Part shown: piece by piece, positions 42,566 through 45,894 of the stretch | Numbering within the stretch: the first letter of the stretch is position 1 | How the letters are laid out: each line of letters opens with the position of its first letter | DNA from: Candidatus Actinomarina sp. | Lineage (GTDB): Bacteria; Actinomycetota; Acidimicrobiia; Actinomarinales; Actinomarinaceae | NCBI GenBank assembly: GCA_016777845.1 | Contig: JADHQS010000003.1 | Location: 1 to 45,894 of the forward strand | DNA length: 45,894 nucleotides | Direction of reading: 5' to 3' | Notes under the pieces: generated by a model | What the model was told of the DNA's origin: nothing | Seen by the model: the letters and a program-made list of their open reading frames with translations, nothing else | The model's database searches: none | Position numbers and translations under genes: made by a program

Positions 42566-42883
42566 ATGACTATAACAAAAATTATTTCCTACTTTATAAC
42601 TCTTTCTATGGCTGTAGTAATCTTTTGGGCTCAAGGAGAGGTTGCAATTTTTGACTCACCAATTCTTGATTTACCTTGGGGTGTTGTTTCATTAGTTGAT
42701 CTTTATTCTGGATTTGTTTTATTTAGTCTTTGGATTTTTTACAAAGAGAATATTTTACCAGCTGTTATTTGGACATTTTTTGTCATGACTTTAGGAAGCT
42801 TCACAATTGCTTTATATGTTATTTACAGCATTAATAAGTCTGATGGAAATATTCAGAAATTTTTTATGGGAGACAACTCTTAA
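42566..42883 (+). CDS. small membrane protein, possibly DUF1475
   Basis: A 105-aa protein with three hydrophobic helices. The segment LPWGVVSLVDLYSGFVLFSL followed by WIFYKEN and a Gly-Ser-Phe turn before IALYVIYSI is like the DUF1475 family (also seen in plants), but I hold this lightly. The function is unknown. The start at 42566 avoids overlap with the divergent Yip1-like gene. Its stop overlaps the convergent EtfD stop by 4 nt. Confidence 0.7.
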   Translation: MTITKIISYFITLSMAVVIFWAQGEVAIFDSPILDLPWGVVSLVDLYSGFVLFSLWIFYKENILPAVIWTFFVMTLGSFTIALYVIYSINKSDGNIQKFFMGDNS

Positions 42884-45039
42884 TCTTTTTTCAGATTATC
42901 TAACAATATAAGGGACACATCTCGTACTTTAACATTGTCTCCATAACCCAACTCTTTTACACCATCATCCATCATTATGTAACAAAAAGGACACGCAACA
43001 GCAACTTCGTCAGCCCCAGTATCAATAGCTTCTTGTGAACGCTCAATATTTATTTTTTTTCCTGTAGACTCCTCCATCCACATTCTTCCACCACCAGCAC
43101 CACAGCAAAAGCTCTCTGTTCCTTGTCTTTTCATTTCTCTAATCTCAATACCGCCTATAGATCCTACAATCTCACGTGGTGCGGTATAGATATCATTATG
43201 TCTACCAAGATAACATGAGTCATGATAGGTGATTTTATAAGGCTTATCACTAGAGCCAACTTCAATTCTTCCTGACTGAACTAACTCCGTCAAAAGTTGA
43301 CTGTGATGAATTACTTGATAGTTTCCTCCAAGCTGTGGATACTCATTTGCTATTGTGTTAAAGCAGTGTGGGCACTGAGTAATAATTTTTTCTACTTTTA
43401 GATTGTTCATATTCTCAATATTTTGAACAGCTAGTTGTTGAAAAACAAATTCATTACCTGTTCTTCTTGCAGAGTCTCCTGTACAAACTTCTTTTGGTCC
43501 TAGAACAGCAAAAGTAACTCCAGCTCTTTTTAATAACGTTGCTACAGCTTTCGTAACAGGTACATTTCTATCATCAAAAGCCCCCGCACAACCGACCCAA
43601 TACAGATAGTCATATTCTTCATGGTTACTTTCATCTATTACAGGAACATCAAACTCTAGATCTTCAGTCCATTTCAGTCTGTCGTTTTGAGAAGCTCCCC
43701 ATGGATTAGACGAGTTCTCCATCGCAACATATGCCTTACCTAACTCTGCAGGAAAATCTGATTCCATCAATGCAAGATGTCTTCTCATATCAAGTATTTT
43801 GTCTAAAATTTCAATATTCACTGGGCAAATCTCATCACAAGCTTTACAAGAAGTACAAGCCCAGAGTTCTTCAGAAGTAATTCTTTCAAAAACATTGTCA
43901 GAATTTACACGTAAAGGACCCGGCGTTGACACCGTCGCAGGTACTGCAGGTTGACCAGATTCAGACATTACTTGTCCTACTTTTAATATAATTTCTCTAG
44001 GGTCTAAAGACTTACCAGTTTGATTTGCGGGACACACAGATGTACACCTGCCACAAACAGTACATGCATCAAGGTCCATTAACTGCTTCCAGGTAAAGTG
44101 ATCAATAATTTCTGTACCTACATTGTCAATATCATCAGCTTCTAAAAGATTTCCAATAAATTTCATCGCACCTTTAGGTCTTTCCTTTGGTGACATGAAC
44201 ATATTTATTGGTGAAGTAAATATGTGCCTAAGTTTGGACAATGGAATTGCTATTAGAAATACAAAAAAAGAAACAACATGAAGTACCCACGAAATCCTAT
44301 GAAAAAGTTCAGGATTTGTGAGGTTTAAAAATTGACCAGCAGCATAGCCAATAAAGGACCATTTTTCATAATCTGGAAAATTTTCTAATGCGATTCTTCC
44401 AGCTTCCGTAGTTATGCCTGATATTCCAATAAAAATTAATAAAGAAAGAGTTAGATAATCATCGATTGTAGTTTTTGTCTTTATTCTGTATTCAGTTCCA
44501 ATTAAGCGCCTAGCTAAAGCCCAAAAAAGACCTGTTAGATAAGCTATCGTTGCCAGTTCTAATGTGAAAGAGTAAACGATATATGTTGTGCCTTGTAAAA
44601 ATTTTAGCGAAGGAGGCATGAGATGATGGATTTCTAAAGTTACAGTGCCTGCAAACAAACCTAGAAAGCCAATATAAATTAGAGAGTGCATAAGACCAGC
44701 AGCTTTAAACCTAAGAACAGTTCGCATAGTCAAACCATCAAAAAGTTTAAATATCCTTTGAGACAGTTTCACATCTCTTTTTTCTTCTTTGCCTCTAGTC
44801 CAGTTCTTTACTCGAAGAGAAAATAAGTAACCAGAAATATAGATCGTTGTTGCACTTAAAACATAAAATATATATTGGAGGACCTTAGGAATATTCTCAA
44901 ATACTCTTCTTCCTCCAACTATTTCTCCTTCGGGAAATATATAGCTTGCTGCCCATAAAAATAGTGTACCTACTGCTGCACCGGCAGAGAATAGTAATAC
45001 ATAATCATTAGCTTTGTATTTATTTAAAAACTTATTCAT
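42880..45039 (-). CDS. membrane iron-sulfur oxidoreductase, EtfD/HdrD-like
   Basis: A 719-aa fusion of a membrane b-type cytochrome-like part and a soluble iron-sulfur part. Residues 1-290 hold about six helices with spaced histidines. Two ferredoxin-type [4Fe-4S] sites follow, at Cys326/329/332/336 (CTVCGRCTSVCP) and Cys395/398/401/405 (CTSCKACDEICP), then two CCG domains (YWVGCAGAFDDR, CPHCFNT; HDSCYLGRHN, SFCCGAGGGRMW, CPFCYIM). This layout matches Mycobacterium EtfD (Rv0338c), which passes electrons from ETF of acyl-CoA oxidation to menaquinone. That role fits the acyl-CoA dehydrogenase in the window. Its start overlaps proC by 8 nt. Confidence 0.88.
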   Translation of the reverse strand: MNKFLNKYKANDYVLLFSAGAAVGTLFLWAASYIFPEGEIVGGRRVFENIPKVLQYIFYVLSATTIYISGYLFSLRVKNWTRGKEEKRDVKLSQRIFKLFDGLTMRTVLRFKAAGLMHSLIYIGFLGLFAGTVTLEIHHLMPPSLKFLQGTTYIVYSFTLELATIAYLTGLFWALARRLIGTEYRIKTKTTIDDYLTLSLLIFIGISGITTEAGRIALENFPDYEKWSFIGYAAGQFLNLTNPELFHRISWVLHVVSFFVFLIAIPLSKLRHIFTSPINMFMSPKERPKGAMKFIGNLLEADDIDNVGTEIIDHFTWKQLMDLDACTVCGRCTSVCPANQTGKSLDPREIILKVGQVMSESGQPAVPATVSTPGPLRVNSDNVFERITSEELWACTSCKACDEICPVNIEILDKILDMRRHLALMESDFPAELGKAYVAMENSSNPWGASQNDRLKWTEDLEFDVPVIDESNHEEYDYLYWVGCAGAFDDRNVPVTKAVATLLKRAGVTFAVLGPKEVCTGDSARRTGNEFVFQQLAVQNIENMNNLKVEKIITQCPHCFNTIANEYPQLGGNYQVIHHSQLLTELVQSGRIEVGSSDKPYKITYHDSCYLGRHNDIYTAPREIVGSIGGIEIREMKRQGTESFCCGAGGGRMWMEESTGKKINIERSQEAIDTGADEVAVACPFCYIMMDDGVKELGYGDNVKVRDVSLILLDNLKKD

Positions 45040-45823
45040 TTGTTAATTCTTTTGATATCTCAGTAGACCTTTGAGTTGCTTTGCGAATTGCATTGAGAAT
45101 AATTGTATCAAATGAATCATCATTAAGCGAATTGAGACCTGCTTCGGTAGTTCCACCAGGTGACTTTACTTTATTTACCAAATCTTTAAATGTTTCATCT
45201 TTGTCTACAAGTGCAGGAAGTGCTTTTACAAGTTCTTTAATAATTAACTCAGAATCCTCTAAGCTTAATCCCAGCTCAGTCCCAGAGTTGACAAGCTGAT
45301 TTGAAAGCTCATAAAACCAAGCCGGACCACTGCCTGACAATGCAGTGACAATAGGGAACATAGATTCGTCAACTTCTTTAACAGTTCCTAAATTCTTTAA
45401 AACATTATGGATAAAGTTGAGATAATCTCCTTGGTAATTTGAAGTGAATGGAATAAAACCAGTTTTATCATGAATGAGTAAATTAGGCATAATTCTTAAA
45501 ATATTATTGCCAAAATATTTTTGAATTGTTTTAATTTCAAGACCTGCAACTGGAGTGCAAATTAAAACATCTTTCCCAATTTTATCTTTATTAGTAATAA
45601 AAAATTGATTTATATTTTGAGGTTTAATGCATAAAAGTAAAACTCCATCATTAATAGCAGTTAAATATTCTTCAGGGGTTATTGAATAACTCTTTTGCAT
45701 TGACTGCCTTACTACATTTGAGTCCTCATATAAGTAAATATTTGTATCTAAATCATTTAAACCATTCAGAAAAGCTGATCCTAGATTTCCTAATCCAACT
45801 ATGTGAATATCTATTTTTTTCAT
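45032..45823 (-). CDS. proC: pyrroline-5-carboxylate reductase
   Basis: Last step of proline synthesis: reduces pyrroline-5-carboxylate with NAD(P)H. The 263-aa protein has the N-terminal Rossmann motif IVGLGNLGSAFLNGL, RIMPNLLI in the middle, and the C-terminal signature ALSGSGPAWFYEL with VKSPGGTTEAGLNSL, the substrate-binding end. TATTAT ends 6 nt before the ATG. It starts a two-gene unit with the EtfD-like gene, an unusual partnership since the two pathways are unrelated. Confidence 0.95.
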   Translation of the reverse strand: MKKIDIHIVGLGNLGSAFLNGLNDLDTNIYLYEDSNVVRQSMQKSYSITPEEYLTAINDGVLLLCIKPQNINQFFITNKDKIGKDVLICTPVAGLEIKTIQKYFGNNILRIMPNLLIHDKTGFIPFTSNYQGDYLNFIHNVLKNLGTVKEVDESMFPIVTALSGSGPAWFYELSNQLVNSGTELGLSLEDSELIIKELVKALPALVDKDETFKDLVNKVKSPGGTTEAGLNSLNDDSFDTIILNAIRKATQRSTEISKELTNE

Positions 45824-45829
45824 TCTTCA

Positions 45830-45835
45830 ATAATA
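45830..45835 (-). promoter_or_regulatory. -10-like element before proC
   Basis: On the minus strand TATTAT ends 6 nt before the ATG at 45823. The remaining 60 bases to the window edge show no other feature. Confidence 0.45.
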
Positions 45836-45894
45836 TCAGGTATATCAGAAGAATTTAAATAATGGCATTTATTAAATAATTTAAAAATATTTTT

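Noticed and set aside
1-45894. CRISPR arrays, transposases, phage genes or long repeats
   Set aside because: None seen by eye; the region reads as conserved core-type genes. Short dispersed repeats could escape notice without a computed self-comparison.

Overview
The window is AT-rich, tightly packed bacterial chromosome. There are 46 protein-coding calls (one cut by the window edge), one tRNA gene and one decayed gene. No stretch over 300 bases lacks a gene. Many neighbours overlap by 1-17 nt, and four of the five convergent junctions between intact genes overlap, so this looks like a streamlined genome. I see no insertion sequences, phage genes or CRISPR arrays. The HrdB-like primary sigma factor, the F420-type luciferase-like oxidoreductase, the EtfD-like iron-sulfur oxidoreductase and the caa3 oxidase set suggest a low-GC free-living aerobe, perhaps a marine actinobacterium of the Actinomarina type. 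That assignment is inference; Chloroflexota or another lineage is not excluded.

Layout. 1-1.7 kb: end of the leucine operon (leuC, leuD). 1.7-3.9 kb (minus): alanine dehydrogenase translationally coupled to an indoleamine 2,3-dioxygenase. 4-5.4 kb: photolyase/cryptochrome-like gene. 5.5-9 kb (minus): tldD-tldE-glycerophosphodiesterase. 9-11.6 kb (minus): primary sigma factor, heme A synthase and a membrane-anchored HTH protein. 11.7 kb: a selenocysteine tRNA (anticodon UCA). 11.8-19.1 kb (plus): GroES-like small protein, hflX, gnd, aminopeptidase N, F420-type oxidoreductase, Ca2+/Na+ antiporter. 19.1-20.8 kb (minus): lgt and ctaB. 20.9-25.5 kb (plus): ctaCDEF and ctaG, which with ctaA and ctaB give a nearly complete caa3-type cytochrome oxidase and heme A supply. 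25.5-31 kb: unknown membrane protein, isocitrate lyase, SDR, a broken zinc-ribbon gene, and a large cupredoxin/beta-helix lipoprotein. 31-34.1 kb: PfkB kinase, acyl-CoA dehydrogenase, CoA-binding protein. 34.1-41.9 kb (minus): rmuC, then a nadE-aminotransferase-selD-hydrolase-glycosyltransferase operon, a DUF4332 protein and a MobA-like transferase. 41.9-45.8 kb: small membrane proteins, EtfD-like oxidoreductase and proC.

Two signals stand out. First, a selenocysteine system: the window carries tRNA-Sec, and its selD gene has an in-frame UGA (38240-38242) at the position of the catalytic Cys/Sec. Simple ORF calling therefore loses the first 90 codons. UGA is otherwise a normal stop here, as the many ATGA overlaps show. 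Second, at least sixteen genes have a -10-like hexamer (TANNNT type) ending only 6-8 nt before the start codon, which is the geometry of leaderless transcription. Shine-Dalgarno-like sequences are seen only for a minority, for example selD, the dioxygenase and the F420-type oxidoreductase.
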